A stretch of DNA of 64,000 nucleotides from Spirosoma sp. GTDB lineage: Bacteria > Bacteroidota > Bacteroidia > Cytophagales > Spirosomataceae. The notes beneath the pieces were generated by a model that saw only the letters and a program-made list of their open reading frames with translations, ran no database searches and was not told the origin of the DNA. Position 1 is the stretch's first letter, and the number at the start of each line of letters is the position of its first letter. The position numbers and the translations under genes are program-made. Location: the NCBI RefSeq assembly GCF_026391055.1, contig NZ_JAPLET010000017.1, forward strand, positions 1 through 64,000, given 5' to 3'. This document shows positions 9,670-18,406 of this stretch, one piece after another.

Positions 9670-12600
9670 TTAGAATTGCAGGTTAAGACCGAGTGTATAC
9701 AACGACGTTTGCGGATAATACACCCCCCGGCCGGAGCCTGCTTCGGGGTCGAGATTCCACTCATTCAATTTCGAGAAGGTAAGCACGTTGGTAGCCGACA
9801 CGTACGTTCGAATCCGGCTCAGCCGCACTTTCGACGCCACAGCCGCTGGTAATGAATACGCCAGTTGGATGTTTTTCAACCGCACGTACGATCCGTCGAT
9901 CACTAGCCGGTCGGAGGTGGCTACGTTACGTAAGTCGAACTTGATCGGGCGGGGGAAGCGGGCGCCGGTGTTGTCGGGCGTCCAGTAATTATTGGTATAG
10001 ATCGAGTGTGTAAAACCCTCCTGATTACCCATTTCCGACAACGCCCCGGCCAGGCGGGTACTTACTTTAGCTGCTCCCTGAAAGAGCAGGTTCAGCTCGA
10101 AGTTGCGGTACGAGACATTCGAGTTAAGCCCAAACGTGAACTTGGGAAACGTATTACCGATGTTCGTCATGTCGTTGGCGTCGATCTTGCCGTCGCCATT
10201 GGCATCAATGTATTTCACGTCGCCCGGTTTGGTATTGGCAGCATAAGTGGCCTTGTATTCGGTGATCTGCTGCTGCGTCTGGAAAAGGCCATCTGTTTTA
10301 TAGCCCCAGAGCGCATTGATGGGCAGGCCAACCGCAATGATGTAGCGGGGGTCAATATCAGACCCAATAATGTACGGGCCGGTGCCTTTCAGGTCGACGA
10401 CTTTGTTCTCGTTGATGCTGAAGTTGGCTCCCAGGTTATACTGAAAACCCGATGGATTTTTGGCACCCCGGTAGTTCAGACTAAACTCCCAGCCTTTGTT
10501 CTCGACTGAGCCCGCATTTTGCGGAGGAGCAATCAACCCGATGGTGGCCGGAATATCCAGATTCAGCAAAATGTCGTTCGTGAGCTTTCGGTAGTAGTCG
10601 ACCGTCAGGTTCAGGCGGCTCCGAAAAAAAGACGCATCCAATCCTAAATCCAGCTGGGTGGTCGACTCCCAACCCAGATCGGTATTAGCCAGCGTCGTTT
10701 GCCGATAGCCCTGCACGGCGGCCCCGTTGAAATTGTAACCACTACCGGTCAGGGAAGCGTAATAACTGTACAGATTCACCGACTGGTTACCGGTTATACC
10801 CCACGACCCACGCAGTTTGAAGTCGTTGACCGTTTTCTGCAAACCCTGCCAGAAGTTTTCTTTCGAAAGCCGCCAGCCCGCCGAGAAAGACGGGAAGAAA
10901 CTGTACTGTTTCTGGCCCGTAAACTTCGAAGAGCCGTCGTACCGTCCGTTTACTTCAACCAGGTATTTGCCATCGTAGTCGTAATTTACCCGACCGAAGT
11001 ACGACCGCAACCCGTAATCGGCATCATTACCATCATTGCTCTTTGTCCCGTCGTTAGCTCCCTGACCAATCGACTGAATGTCGTTGTTATAGAACCGTTC
11101 GCGGTAGGCCCTCAGGAACGTTTGCGTGTTGCCAATCTGCGAATAACCCAGTAAGCCTTTCAGATTGTGGCTACTGAACTTTCGTTCGTACGTCAGCAGG
11201 TTGATCAGCGTATATTCGCGAAGCGTGTTTCGAATTTCGCTCAGGGTGTTATTCGCGACCGTCTTGGTAATGTTGGTATTCTTGTCGACGTTCACGTAGG
11301 AGTTTGCGTAATTCTTGTCCTGGGTAAAAAAGCCTCGTCCGGCCAGTTGTGTCGAGAATGTCAGCCCGTCGAGGATCTCCCAGTCGGCTTTTACGTAGCC
11401 CGCCAGATAATCGGTCGAGCGTTTAGAGTTGCCCCCAATTTCGGCATACATCAGCGGGTTGTTGCCCTGCGTACTCAGTCCGTAGGTACCATCGGCATAT
11501 TTTGGTACCGCCCAGAGGGTCCCGTGAAAAAGGAAATTGACGGGATCGATCGTTGGGGCCTGCGAATAGTTGTACCGGTAATTGATATCGCCACTAACGC
11601 GCAGTTTGGGCGAAATGGTGTAATCGGTATTCAGGCGAATCTCTCCGATTTTACTGTTATAGTTCGTGATGATACCGGCCTGATCCTGATAGCGAAGGCT
11701 CAACCGGGTTCGCAGGGATTCGGTGCCCCCCGCAACAGCAAGCGTGTGATTTTGCTGGGGGGCCGACTGAAGCATCGTTTGAAACCAGGTGTTTGGCATC
11801 GGGTACTTCTCGCGGTCGGTGGCCGTTACATAGGCCTGAATAGATGACTCTGTGAACCGGGCGGGCAGGGCCGCCCCTGCATTGGTATAAGCCACCACCT
11901 GTAACCGCATGTAGTCTTCGAGGCCCATCATGGTCGGTTTGTTAATGGAGTTCTGGATGGCGTAATAGCCGTTATACTCCACCTGTACCTTGCTGCCTTT
12001 AGCTCGTTTGGTCGTAACGAGCACTACGCCATTGGTTGCTCTCGACCCGTAGATGGCCGTTGAAGCCGCATCTTTCAGAATCGAAATGGTCTCAATATCG
12101 TCCGGGTTAATGTCTGAAAGCCGTTGCTCAATCCCATCCACGATCACCAGCGCATCATTCTTGCCCATGTCGTAGCCTCCGGTGCCGTTATTGGTACCGG
12201 CGGTGTTGCTGATGCCATTAATGTTAAATGTGGTAATTCCCCGAACGCGAATGGCGGTGTTGGAACGTCCCGGCGAGCCCCCCTGATCGAGCACCGTAAC
12301 GCCCGGCAATTGGCCCTGCAACGACTGCTGGATGTTGGAAACCGGTCGGCGCGCAATTTCTTCGGCACCGATCTGCGCCACAGAATTGGTTAGGCTGTTG
12401 CGTTTTTGCGTGCCATAACCCACAACGACGACCTCCTCAAGTTGCTTGTTATCCGTTATTAACGACAGGTCGATGCGGGTACGTCCGTTGACGGCTACCT
12501 CCTGCGTAGCGAAGCCAATTCCTGAGAAAACAAGCGTGGCATTGGCGGGTGCCTCCAGGGTGAACCGACCGTTGGCATCCGTAGTGGTTCCTCTCGTTGT

Positions 12601-13176
12601 GTTCTTGATCACGACATTGACGCCGGGCAGCGTTTCGCCGGTTTCACTCCTGACGGTGCCAGTAATGGGCTGATCGGCGGCCAGCCGGGTATCCGTTCTG
12701 GCGGCCCATAAAGCCACTAAAGCTGGGCTTTTTACGGTAGATTCACTTTCCGAGACCGGGTTCTGATTAAGTATCTGAACCGGAAGCTGGGCCGATACAG
12801 GCGCTACTTTTTTTACTTTTCTGGCGGCAAGAATGAGATACGAGTTACGGTTTACTTTTTTGAACCGAAGCCCCAGCGGCTGTAAAATCGTTTCCAGGTT
12901 CCTATCCAGCGTAGCTTTCGCGTTCAGGGTCTCTGCTGCCACAGAAAGTCCCTCTACTGTCCGCATTTCAAACATAATATCGACGCTGTACTGGTTTTTA
13001 AGATCAGTGAGCACGTCTTTGAGCTGTCGCTTCACCATCGCTTCAACCGAGGCTACCCGCTTCTGCTGAACACTACTGGCCAGCACGACCGACTGCGACC
13101 AGCCGGGCTGAAACCCGACCAGTACTAACAAGGAAAGAATGCCTGCGCCACAGGCCCTTCGTAAATGATTTGCCAT
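9670..13176 (-). CDS. SusC/RagA-family TonB-linked outer-membrane transporter with STN domain
   Basis: A TonB-dependent transporter that imports glycan fragments. From the ATG at 13176 the protein has 1168 residues; the frame extends to a GTG at 13215, but the ATG gives a compact signal peptide (MANHLRRACGAGILSLLVLV). An STN domain follows (LKDVLTDLKNQYSVDIMFEM), which in such transporters contacts a FecR-type anti-sigma factor. Next come a carboxypeptidase-regulatory-like domain (ITGTVRSETGETLPGVNVVI), a TonB box near VVVVGYGTQ, a plug (SILKDAASTAIYGSRATNG) and a long 22-strand barrel ending in LGLNLQF. The STN domain fits the FecR/ECF sigma genes just upstream: substrate entry probably induces the operon. 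Confidence 0.95.
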   Translation of the reverse strand: MANHLRRACGAGILSLLVLVGFQPGWSQSVVLASSVQQKRVASVEAMVKRQLKDVLTDLKNQYSVDIMFEMRTVEGLSVAAETLNAKATLDRNLETILQPLGLRFKKVNRNSYLILAARKVKKVAPVSAQLPVQILNQNPVSESESTVKSPALVALWAARTDTRLAADQPITGTVRSETGETLPGVNVVIKNTTRGTTTDANGRFTLEAPANATLVFSGIGFATQEVAVNGRTRIDLSLITDNKQLEEVVVVGYGTQKRNSLTNSVAQIGAEEIARRPVSNIQQSLQGQLPGVTVLDQGGSPGRSNTAIRVRGITTFNINGISNTAGTNNGTGGYDMGKNDALVIVDGIEQRLSDINPDDIETISILKDAASTAIYGSRATNGVVLVTTKRAKGSKVQVEYNGYYAIQNSINKPTMMGLEDYMRLQVVAYTNAGAALPARFTESSIQAYVTATDREKYPMPNTWFQTMLQSAPQQNHTLAVAGGTESLRTRLSLRYQDQAGIITNYNSKIGEIRLNTDYTISPKLRVSGDINYRYNYSQAPTIDPVNFLFHGTLWAVPKYADGTYGLSTQGNNPLMYAEIGGNSKRSTDYLAGYVKADWEILDGLTFSTQLAGRGFFTQDKNYANSYVNVDKNTNITKTVANNTLSEIRNTLREYTLINLLTYERKFSSHNLKGLLGYSQIGNTQTFLRAYRERFYNNDIQSIGQGANDGTKSNDGNDADYGLRSYFGRVNYDYDGKYLVEVNGRYDGSSKFTGQKQYSFFPSFSAGWRLSKENFWQGLQKTVNDFKLRGSWGITGNQSVNLYSYYASLTGSGYNFNGAAVQGYRQTTLANTDLGWESTTQLDLGLDASFFRSRLNLTVDYYRKLTNDILLNLDIPATIGLIAPPQNAGSVENKGWEFSLNYRGAKNPSGFQYNLGANFSINENKVVDLKGTGPYIIGSDIDPRYIIAVGLPINALWGYKTDGLFQTQQQITEYKATYAANTKPGDVKYIDANGDGKIDANDMTNIGNTFPKFTFGLNSNVSYRNFELNLLFQGAAKVSTRLAGALSEMGNQEGFTHSIYTNNYWTPDNTGARFPRPIKFDLRNVATSDRLVIDGSYVRLKNIQLAYSLPAAVASKVRLSRIRTYVSATNVLTFSKLNEWNLDPEAGSGRGVYYPQTSLYTLGLNLQF

Positions 13177-13476
13177 AAAAGAGAGGGGATTAAGGGTTAG
13201 TTGTCTGAAACTCACGACCAGTCAGCAAGTGCATGAACACGGGGCCGGGCAATAGAAAGCATACATCAGCATGAAAGAGAATCCGTCTGAAAATAGATTA
13301 GTCTTGTTAATTGGTGGGCAAAGTTGAATTGCTCAGATCTGTTTTCCAAGAAAAAACTAAAAATTTGATTATCAGTCAATTACCTAATAGTCTATCGAGA
13401 ATTACTGTTATTCATGTCCGCAAAAATGGACTCAACCGCATTCCTGTGAGTATGAAACGATTATCCGTTACGTCGC

Positions 13477-14478
13477 TTAGTTATCCGTAATCTGAACACG
13501 CTGCCCCTGCCGAACCACGCTAACATCCAGAAGTTCAGAAATAGACTGAAGAAGCTGGTCGACGTTATCGGCCCGGAACGATCCCATGAGTACGCGCTCG
13601 GCCAGTTCGTGGTTTTTTATCTCCACCTGCAACCCATAGTTATCTTCGAGCAGGTACGCCACTTCTTCGAGGGTTGTCTCTTCAAAAACAAACCGCTTTT
13701 CTTCACTTACGGATCGAAACCGGGACTGCTTCACCGGATTCAGAGCTATGTGATTGCGGGTGTCGAGCGTAACCAGATCGCCGGGCTTCATCAGCACCTG
13801 CCTGGCCGTTTTGCCTTCCTGATATTGAAGCTGTACTTTTCCTTTGTTGAGGACTACACGCGCTCCACGTTTCCGCGCAAAAACAGTGAATTCTGTACCC
13901 AATACTATTATGTCCAGCTTTTTCGCCGTTCTGACGATAAACTTCCGGTCGTCGGGGGTGTGCGTTACGGAGAAGCTGGCTTCTCCGGCCAGAAACACTT
14001 CGCGGTTTGATTTACCAAACCCCCAGCGCGGCACCCGCAGGCTAGAGTTAGCATTGAGCGTAACCCGACTGCCATCGGCTAGGGTCAGGGCTTGCATTTC
14101 GCCAAATGCGGTTGTGTAGTTCTTGTATAAAATCTGGTTGCGAAACAGCCCTACGGCCGCTCCTAGGAGTAGTATGACAGAAGCGGCTGCCAGCCACTGC
14201 CCCCAGCGATTTGGCCGGACAATAGCGGGCTGAGGAATGGTGGCTTCCGTATCCGGCAGGTGTGGGTTGTCGGTTAAAAAAGCAGCGAATTGCTGAATGG
14301 CGCTATCCGTTTGCGTGCGGTATTGCGGGTTTCGATTCTCCCACTCTTCCAGCCATTCGTAATATTTCTCTTCATTGGCTTTGTCCTGGAGCCATTGGGC
14401 GATCAGTTCCCGCTGAATCGGAGAAACTTTTCGGGCAAAGTGATTGACCACTAACTCTTTCGTGATTTTTGTTTCCAT
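13477..14478 (-). CDS. FecR-family anti-sigma factor
   Basis: A membrane-spanning regulator that passes the substrate signal from the SusC STN domain to the ECF sigma factor. The start METKITKELVVNHFARKV at 14478 was chosen over the frame-open position at 14592 because upstream residues do not fit the family. The N-terminal cytoplasmic helices are followed by one membrane segment (WLAAASVILLLGAAVGLF) and a FecR periplasmic domain (GEMQALTLADGSRVTLNANS ... VFLAGEASFSV). A C-terminal domain (LEEVAYLLEDNYGLQVEI) resembles an STN-interacting module. It lies 68 bp after the sigma gene and ~300 bp before SusC. Confidence 0.92.
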   Translation of the reverse strand: METKITKELVVNHFARKVSPIQRELIAQWLQDKANEEKYYEWLEEWENRNPQYRTQTDSAIQQFAAFLTDNPHLPDTEATIPQPAIVRPNRWGQWLAAASVILLLGAAVGLFRNQILYKNYTTAFGEMQALTLADGSRVTLNANSSLRVPRWGFGKSNREVFLAGEASFSVTHTPDDRKFIVRTAKKLDIIVLGTEFTVFARKRGARVVLNKGKVQLQYQEGKTARQVLMKPGDLVTLDTRNHIALNPVKQSRFRSVSEEKRFVFEETTLEEVAYLLEDNYGLQVEIKNHELAERVLMGSFRADNVDQLLQSISELLDVSVVRQGQRVQITDN

Positions 14479-14546
14479 AGCTTGGGGCCGTCTGGGTGTT
14501 GATGAGATAACGGTTGAGTAAACTCCGGAACCGGATAGACGATGTA

Positions 14547-15230
14547 TCAAAAAGGCAGAAAACGCCAAACGACCAGCCCTATCAGCAGCCAATGCTCTTT
14601 GAGTCCTTTTCGGACGGCGCCCAGCGCTTTCCCAATGTGGACTTCAACGGTTTTGATAGAGATTCCCAATTCTGTGGCAATGTCCTGGTATTTCCTGCCT
14701 TCAAAACGACTCAGCAGAAAGACCTTCCGGCACTGTGGCGGGAGCGACTCAACCAGTTCCTCTACCCGGTGCAGTACTTCCTCAAACTGTAAAACCTGAT
14801 CGGGACGCTGACCGGATGCGCTTTCCGGCACGGGTGCGGTATCAAGATCGTCGAGGATTTGAAATTCCAGCCGGAGGTAGTTGTACGCTTCGTTCCGAAC
14901 ACTTCGGAATAGATAATAGCGATAGGAGGACGTAATGTTTTCGTAGGCCTTTGTTCTCCAGAATTTGCAGAAAACATCGCTTACCAGATCTTCGGCCGTT
15001 TCTTTTGAGTACACAAATCGAACGGCATGACTGCACAGCGCCTGATGGTAACGCCGGAAAAGTAGCTCACAACCTTTTCGGGGATCTTCACAAAATATGG
15101 CCCTAATAAACAGTTCCGGATCGCTGCCAATGAGTTTCTCGCCGGGTGAAACAACGGCCTCATCAACCGAAACGGAAGGAATTAGGGGAACGGGTTGGCC
15201 AGGAGAATCCATCAGCCGATGTACTTGCAT
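14547..15230 (-). CDS. ECF RNA polymerase sigma-70 factor (Bacteroidetes Sus-type)
   Basis: A 227-residue ECF sigma factor. Region 2 is at about residues 55-120 (ALCSHAVRFVYSKETAEDLV, VFCKFWRT) and region 4 at about 150-205 (LPPQCRKVFLLSRFEGRKYQ, then DIATELGISIKTVEVHIGKA, the HTH). It is paired with the FecR gene downstream and expected to drive the SusC/SusD/sulfatase operon. An internal ATG at 15212 would also give a full domain. The C-terminal tail (WLLIGLVVWRFLPF) is hydrophobic, a feature seen in some sigma factors of this group. Confidence 0.92.
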   Translation of the reverse strand: MQVHRLMDSPGQPVPLIPSVSVDEAVVSPGEKLIGSDPELFIRAIFCEDPRKGCELLFRRYHQALCSHAVRFVYSKETAEDLVSDVFCKFWRTKAYENITSSYRYYLFRSVRNEAYNYLRLEFQILDDLDTAPVPESASGQRPDQVLQFEEVLHRVEELVESLPPQCRKVFLLSRFEGRKYQDIATELGISIKTVEVHIGKALGAVRKGLKEHWLLIGLVVWRFLPF

Positions 15231-15338
15231 AGCCTGTCAGGTAAACGAATCAGCCTCCGTACGAGTCAGTCGTGTACCTGTAAAGACAACTTTTTTCGAA
15301 AAACCCCTTAGTGGATTCTTAATTTTTCTCAATAAAAA

Positions 15339-15740
15339 TCAATAATCCACTTTCTTGCGTTTTTCCTTCACATCACCCTTCTGCTTCTTTCTGGTGATAC
15401 GCTCCTCTACGGCGGCTTTGGACGGTTTGGTGGCTTTGCGGGGCTTAGGCTTCTCGAAAGCCTTTTCAATGAGCCGGTAAAACTTTTTCGTTACCTTCTC
15501 TCTATTGGCCAGTTGAGTCCGCTCGGTCTGGTGTGTTAGAACCAGCTCGCCCTCGGTGGTCAGCTTATTAGCCAGTTTTTCTTCCAGAATCGCCCGTTCT
15601 TCTTCGGAGAGCAACTGCGAGTTGCGTACATCGAAACGCAGTTCGGCCTTGGTGGCTACTTTATTAACGTTCTGTCCACCGGCTCCCCCACTCCGGGCAA
15701 ATTGATACTGTACTTCGGGCTGTAAACGACGGGCATCCAT
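15339..15740 (-). CDS. arfB: Peptidyl-tRNA hydrolase ArfB (ribosome rescue)
   Basis: A 133-residue class-I release-factor-like protein that frees nascent chains from ribosomes stalled without a stop codon. The catalytic GGQ is at residues 21-23 (RSGGAGGQNVNKVATKAELR). The family's basic C-terminal tail (from about 95, rich in K and R, ending KRKKVDY), which inserts into the empty mRNA channel, is present. It lacks the other release-factor domains, as expected for ArfB. It is divergent from the paralogue array starting at 15842, with about 100 bp between them. Confidence 0.92.
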   Translation of the reverse strand: MDARRLQPEVQYQFARSGGAGGQNVNKVATKAELRFDVRNSQLLSEEERAILEEKLANKLTTEGELVLTHQTERTQLANREKVTKKFYRLIEKAFEKPKPRKATKPSKAAVEERITRKKQKGDVKEKRKKVDY

Positions 15741-15841
15741 ATCGGGCTAGGTTATCCTAAGGGCTGAACATAACAATGTGCCCATGTGGCGAACAATCAC
15801 TGAACGCACGGGTTAGTTCCAAAACTAATGGATTCAAGCGT

Positions 15842-15949
15842 ATGGCTCATTATGATCAAAAAATAGCGACCATGCTGGACGATACCCTATCCGCTCTGGG
15901 TGGTGGCTCAACCACAACCGACACAACAAAACAACAAACTGAACCATGA
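15842..15949 (+). CDS. 35-residue ORF resembling the N-terminus of the adjacent paralogue family
   Basis: The ORF encodes 35 residues, beginning MAHYDQKIATMLDDTLSALG. The part MLDDTLSALG closely matches MLNDTLTAF and MLTDTLGAF in the copies at 17650 and 18055. After that the sequence turns into a short Thr/Gln-rich tail and stops. Its stop overlaps the next start as ATGA (15946-15949), which suggests translational coupling. An in-frame ATG at 15776 would add 22 residues unlike the family. It could be a truncated copy, a coupling leader, or a real small protein. Confidence 0.5.
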   Translation: MAHYDQKIATMLDDTLSALGGGSTTTDTTKQQTEP

Positions 15950-16320
15950 TTGCGAAAGACCAAAACCAGATCTCCCTGATTGAGGAGACGGTAAATACCT
16001 TCGACGGGAACATTGATGAAACGACCGCAACGGACGGCCTATCGATCATTGATAAATGGCTCAACCGACTCGATTCGGTAAGCGACGAAACCACCGACGA
16101 CATTGCCGAAACCCTTGAACGGTTACGTCCGGAAATTGACACTGCCCAACGGTATAATCGAATCGACAACCAGCGCATTGCCTCGGTATTACAGGAATTG
16201 ATCGAGCAAACCCGGGCGGTTGCGGCCACTCCCGAAGCAAGTGCCGAACAGGAAGAGCTTTCCCAACTGATTGCCGTACTCGAAAATCTTCATCGGCAGG
16301 CAGCCAGCCAAATCAGCTAA
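15946..16320 (+). CDS. Unrecognised helical protein, tandem paralogue 1
   Basis: A 124-residue acidic, soluble protein with no signal peptide. It shares a three-block pattern with the five genes downstream: DGLSIIDKWLNRL (about residues 32-44), a middle block with a long helix (ETLERLRPEI ... IASVLQELIEQTRAVA), and a C-terminal amphipathic helix (LSQLIAVLENLHRQ). The invariant WL pair follows a G-x-x-L/I-I pattern. No known domain was recognised and no catalytic residue stands out, so a structural, scaffolding or binding role is more likely than an enzyme. The start overlaps the preceding mini-ORF by 4 nt. Confidence 0.85.
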   Translation: MIAKDQNQISLIEETVNTFDGNIDETTATDGLSIIDKWLNRLDSVSDETTDDIAETLERLRPEIDTAQRYNRIDNQRIASVLQELIEQTRAVAATPEASAEQEELSQLIAVLENLHRQAASQIS

Positions 16321-16337
16321 CCCTAAACACAACATCT

Positions 16338-17051
16338 ATGGCAATTGATCAACACGCAGCTAACTTAATTGGTCTGACCGCCAAGGCCTTTAATGGCGAA
16401 ACGGCAGCTATATCACCAACGGATGGCATTTCACTCATCGACAGCTGGCTCAGCTTTTTACAATCGGAGGGTTCTGCGACGTCACCCCTTGTGGATGCCC
16501 TCGGCAATCTAAAAGCCGAACTCCAGAGCGGAAATCCCAACGGCGAACATATAGAGCGAATTATAAAGGCCCTGTCCGATCAGACGAAGAAAACGGCAGC
16601 TACCGCCGATGAGGACAGCCAACCTAAGTTAACTTTCCTGGCCGAAGCCATGCAGGGATTCAGCCAGCAGCTAACGGGTAAAGCCCGGCGGGATACGTCT
16701 GGTGAGCAGGCACCCATGACCAGTACGGTTGGGGGCGAATCGACGCATAGCGGGGCGGGGGCTTCTGCCTTCGGTACATCGACCGATGACCTGACAGACC
16801 GGAACGGCGGCACCGTTAGCAGCGGCCCAACGGTTATGATGGACGACGCGGCCGATAGCGACGGTCGTTCGACCACAACCCATACACCCGACGAATCCGA
16901 CGACAAAGGAAGCTCCCGGGTTGGCCCCGGTGAGAACTCGGCCGCTTCGCAGGAATCCCGGAGCGATACCGGACGGGTAGCGGGTATGGGCGTTTCGGGT
17001 GGTGCCGGTGATACAGATTATAGCCAGTCGGGAGGCCGGTCGCAGTATTAA
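16338..17051 (+). CDS. Unrecognised helical protein, tandem paralogue 2, with long disordered tail
   Basis: A 237-residue protein. Residues 1-~112 are the family domain (DGISLIDSWLSFL; LGNLKAELQSGNPNGEHIER; LTFLAEAMQGFSQQL). Residues ~113-237 form a tail rich in Gly, Ser, Thr and Asp with no expected fold. It starts 17 bp after copy 1, so they probably share a transcript. The tail makes it the odd member: it could be a flexible linker or a condensate-forming region. That is speculative. Confidence 0.85.
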   Translation: MAIDQHAANLIGLTAKAFNGETAAISPTDGISLIDSWLSFLQSEGSATSPLVDALGNLKAELQSGNPNGEHIERIIKALSDQTKKTAATADEDSQPKLTFLAEAMQGFSQQLTGKARRDTSGEQAPMTSTVGGESTHSGAGASAFGTSTDDLTDRNGGTVSSGPTVMMDDAADSDGRSTTTHTPDESDDKGSSRVGPGENSAASQESRSDTGRVAGMGVSGGAGDTDYSQSGGRSQY

Positions 17052-17199
17052 ACTTAAAACAACGAACACGATTTCAATTACGGTATAAGACAAAACAAAC
17101 CGTCGCAGACCGGGTTATTGAAAGACAACAAACACCAACCGGGCGGCCATGCATTTCAGTCATAAGCAAGCCCCAACCGGTTGTTAACCTGAACAATTT

Positions 17200-17541
17200 A
17201 TGCCTTCTCACGCATTGGATCAGCGGCTGTTTGAGCGAACAAACAACCTTACCGACGATAACAACACCGTTTTAGCGTCGCCACAGGACGGTATCGAACT
17301 TATTAATAACTGGCTGCGGGTCATTGAGGGAAACACAGCGACCCAGCTTATTGAAGCAGACTTAAAGGAACTGCGGGATGAGCTAACTCTCGACCAACCC
17401 GATGCCGACCGCGTAAAAGGCCTGCTCCTGAATCTGGCCGATAATACGGCACTAGTAGCCCAGAGCCGAAATGTACAGGAACAAACGGAGGGCAAGCTGG
17501 ACGACGTAGCTTTTACGCTACGCACACTGGCCGGTCTTTAA
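17200..17541 (+). CDS. Unrecognised helical protein, tandem paralogue 3
   Basis: A 113-residue member of the array: DGIELINNWLRVI, then LKELRDELTLDQPDADRVKG with LLLNLADNTALVA, then LDDVAFTLRTLAGL. All three blocks align with the neighbours, with divergence spread along the length, so the copies are old and under selection to keep the fold. It is separated from copy 2 by about 150 bp, which may include its own promoter; no element was recognised. Confidence 0.85.
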   Translation: MPSHALDQRLFERTNNLTDDNNTVLASPQDGIELINNWLRVIEGNTATQLIEADLKELRDELTLDQPDADRVKGLLLNLADNTALVAQSRNVQEQTEGKLDDVAFTLRTLAGL

Positions 17542-17649
17542 TTGGTTATTAAGTTATTGGTTATTCGTTATTAAATCATTGCCCAAACCAATAGCGATTA
17601 ACCGATAACTCAACAATCAATAACGATTAACCATCAACCACTAAGCAAC
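17542..17649. repeat. Low-complexity GGTTATT/AATAACC inverted repeats between paralogues 3 and 4
   Basis: The spacer contains several GTTATT and TTATTGGTTATT units, then their complements AACCAATA, CGATTAACC and AATAACGATTAACC. Together they can fold into an imperfect hairpin. It may be a slippage-generated repeat, or a terminator or processing site inside the array. Confidence 0.5.
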
Positions 17650-18003
17650 ATGCTGGGATCAAATATTTTAGAGGAGGGTATGCTCAATGATACCCTCACG
17701 GCGTTTCGGGATAACAGCAACAGCCAGACACCTATTTCGGCCACGCAGGGCGTTATGCTTCTCGACGGCTGGCTACAGGCGCTGGATGGCGATTCGAACA
17801 TCGACCAGCTGAGAGGTATGCTCAACGAACTTCGGGAGGCTTTGCAGGCATCTCAGCCCGATGAATCGTATGTTCGGCAGTTGCTGGGCAGTCTGGCCGA
17901 TCAGGCGCAGACCATAGCCGAAGCCCCAACCTCCGAAGGCACCTGGACAGGTGGCCTGGTAAGCCTGTCGAAAATACTACGAAAATTCAGTATCAATCAA
18001 TAA
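17650..18003 (+). CDS. Unrecognised helical protein, tandem paralogue 4
   Basis: A 117-residue member: N-terminal helix MLNDTLTAF, the QGVMLLDGWLQALDG block, the LNELREALQASQPDESYVRQ / LLGSLADQAQTIA block, and a C-terminal LVSLSKILRKFSINQ helix. It and the next copy are the closest pair by eye (MLxDTLxAF, GWLxAL). No signal peptide or transmembrane segment. Confidence 0.85.
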   Translation: MLGSNILEEGMLNDTLTAFRDNSNSQTPISATQGVMLLDGWLQALDGDSNIDQLRGMLNELREALQASQPDESYVRQLLGSLADQAQTIAEAPTSEGTWTGGLVSLSKILRKFSINQ

Positions 18004-18054
18004 CACAGCATCAACCCGGCCGATGTCGGAGCAATGCTTTTTCACTACAACATC

Positions 18055-18405
18055 ATGGAAGGAACAGGAACAACATTAGAGCATCGGATGCTTACCGATA
18101 CCCTCGGAGCTTTTGGCGATGACAACATCACCATGCTCACGCCCGAACGTGGTATACTTTTACTCGAAGGCTGGTTAAATGCCCTACCGGGCGACGTAGG
18201 TGCCGAGCGAATTATGGCTGAAATCACTACCCTCCGCGATCATCTGAAAACCGGTGATTACGATCTGGAAATGATCCGTCACTTATTGCTCAGCATGGCC
18301 AGCCATACCGCAACCCTGTCGCAGGAGCCGGTTGTTGACGGGTCCACATCCCATCAACTTACGCAGTTAGCACACGCACTGCGCAACTTTAGTAACCGCT
18401 TTTAA
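18055..18405 (+). CDS. Unrecognised helical protein, tandem paralogue 5
   Basis: A 116-residue member: MLTDTLGAFGDDN, RGILLLEGWLNALPG, ITTLRDHLKTGDYDLEMIRH / LLLSMASHTATLS, LTQLAHALRNFSNRF. The frame is open from an ATG at 18034, but starting at 18055 gives an N-terminus equal in length to the neighbours. One base separates its stop from the next start. Confidence 0.85.
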   Translation: MEGTGTTLEHRMLTDTLGAFGDDNITMLTPERGILLLEGWLNALPGDVGAERIMAEITTLRDHLKTGDYDLEMIRHLLLSMASHTATLSQEPVVDGSTSHQLTQLAHALRNFSNRF

Positions 18406-18406
18406 T

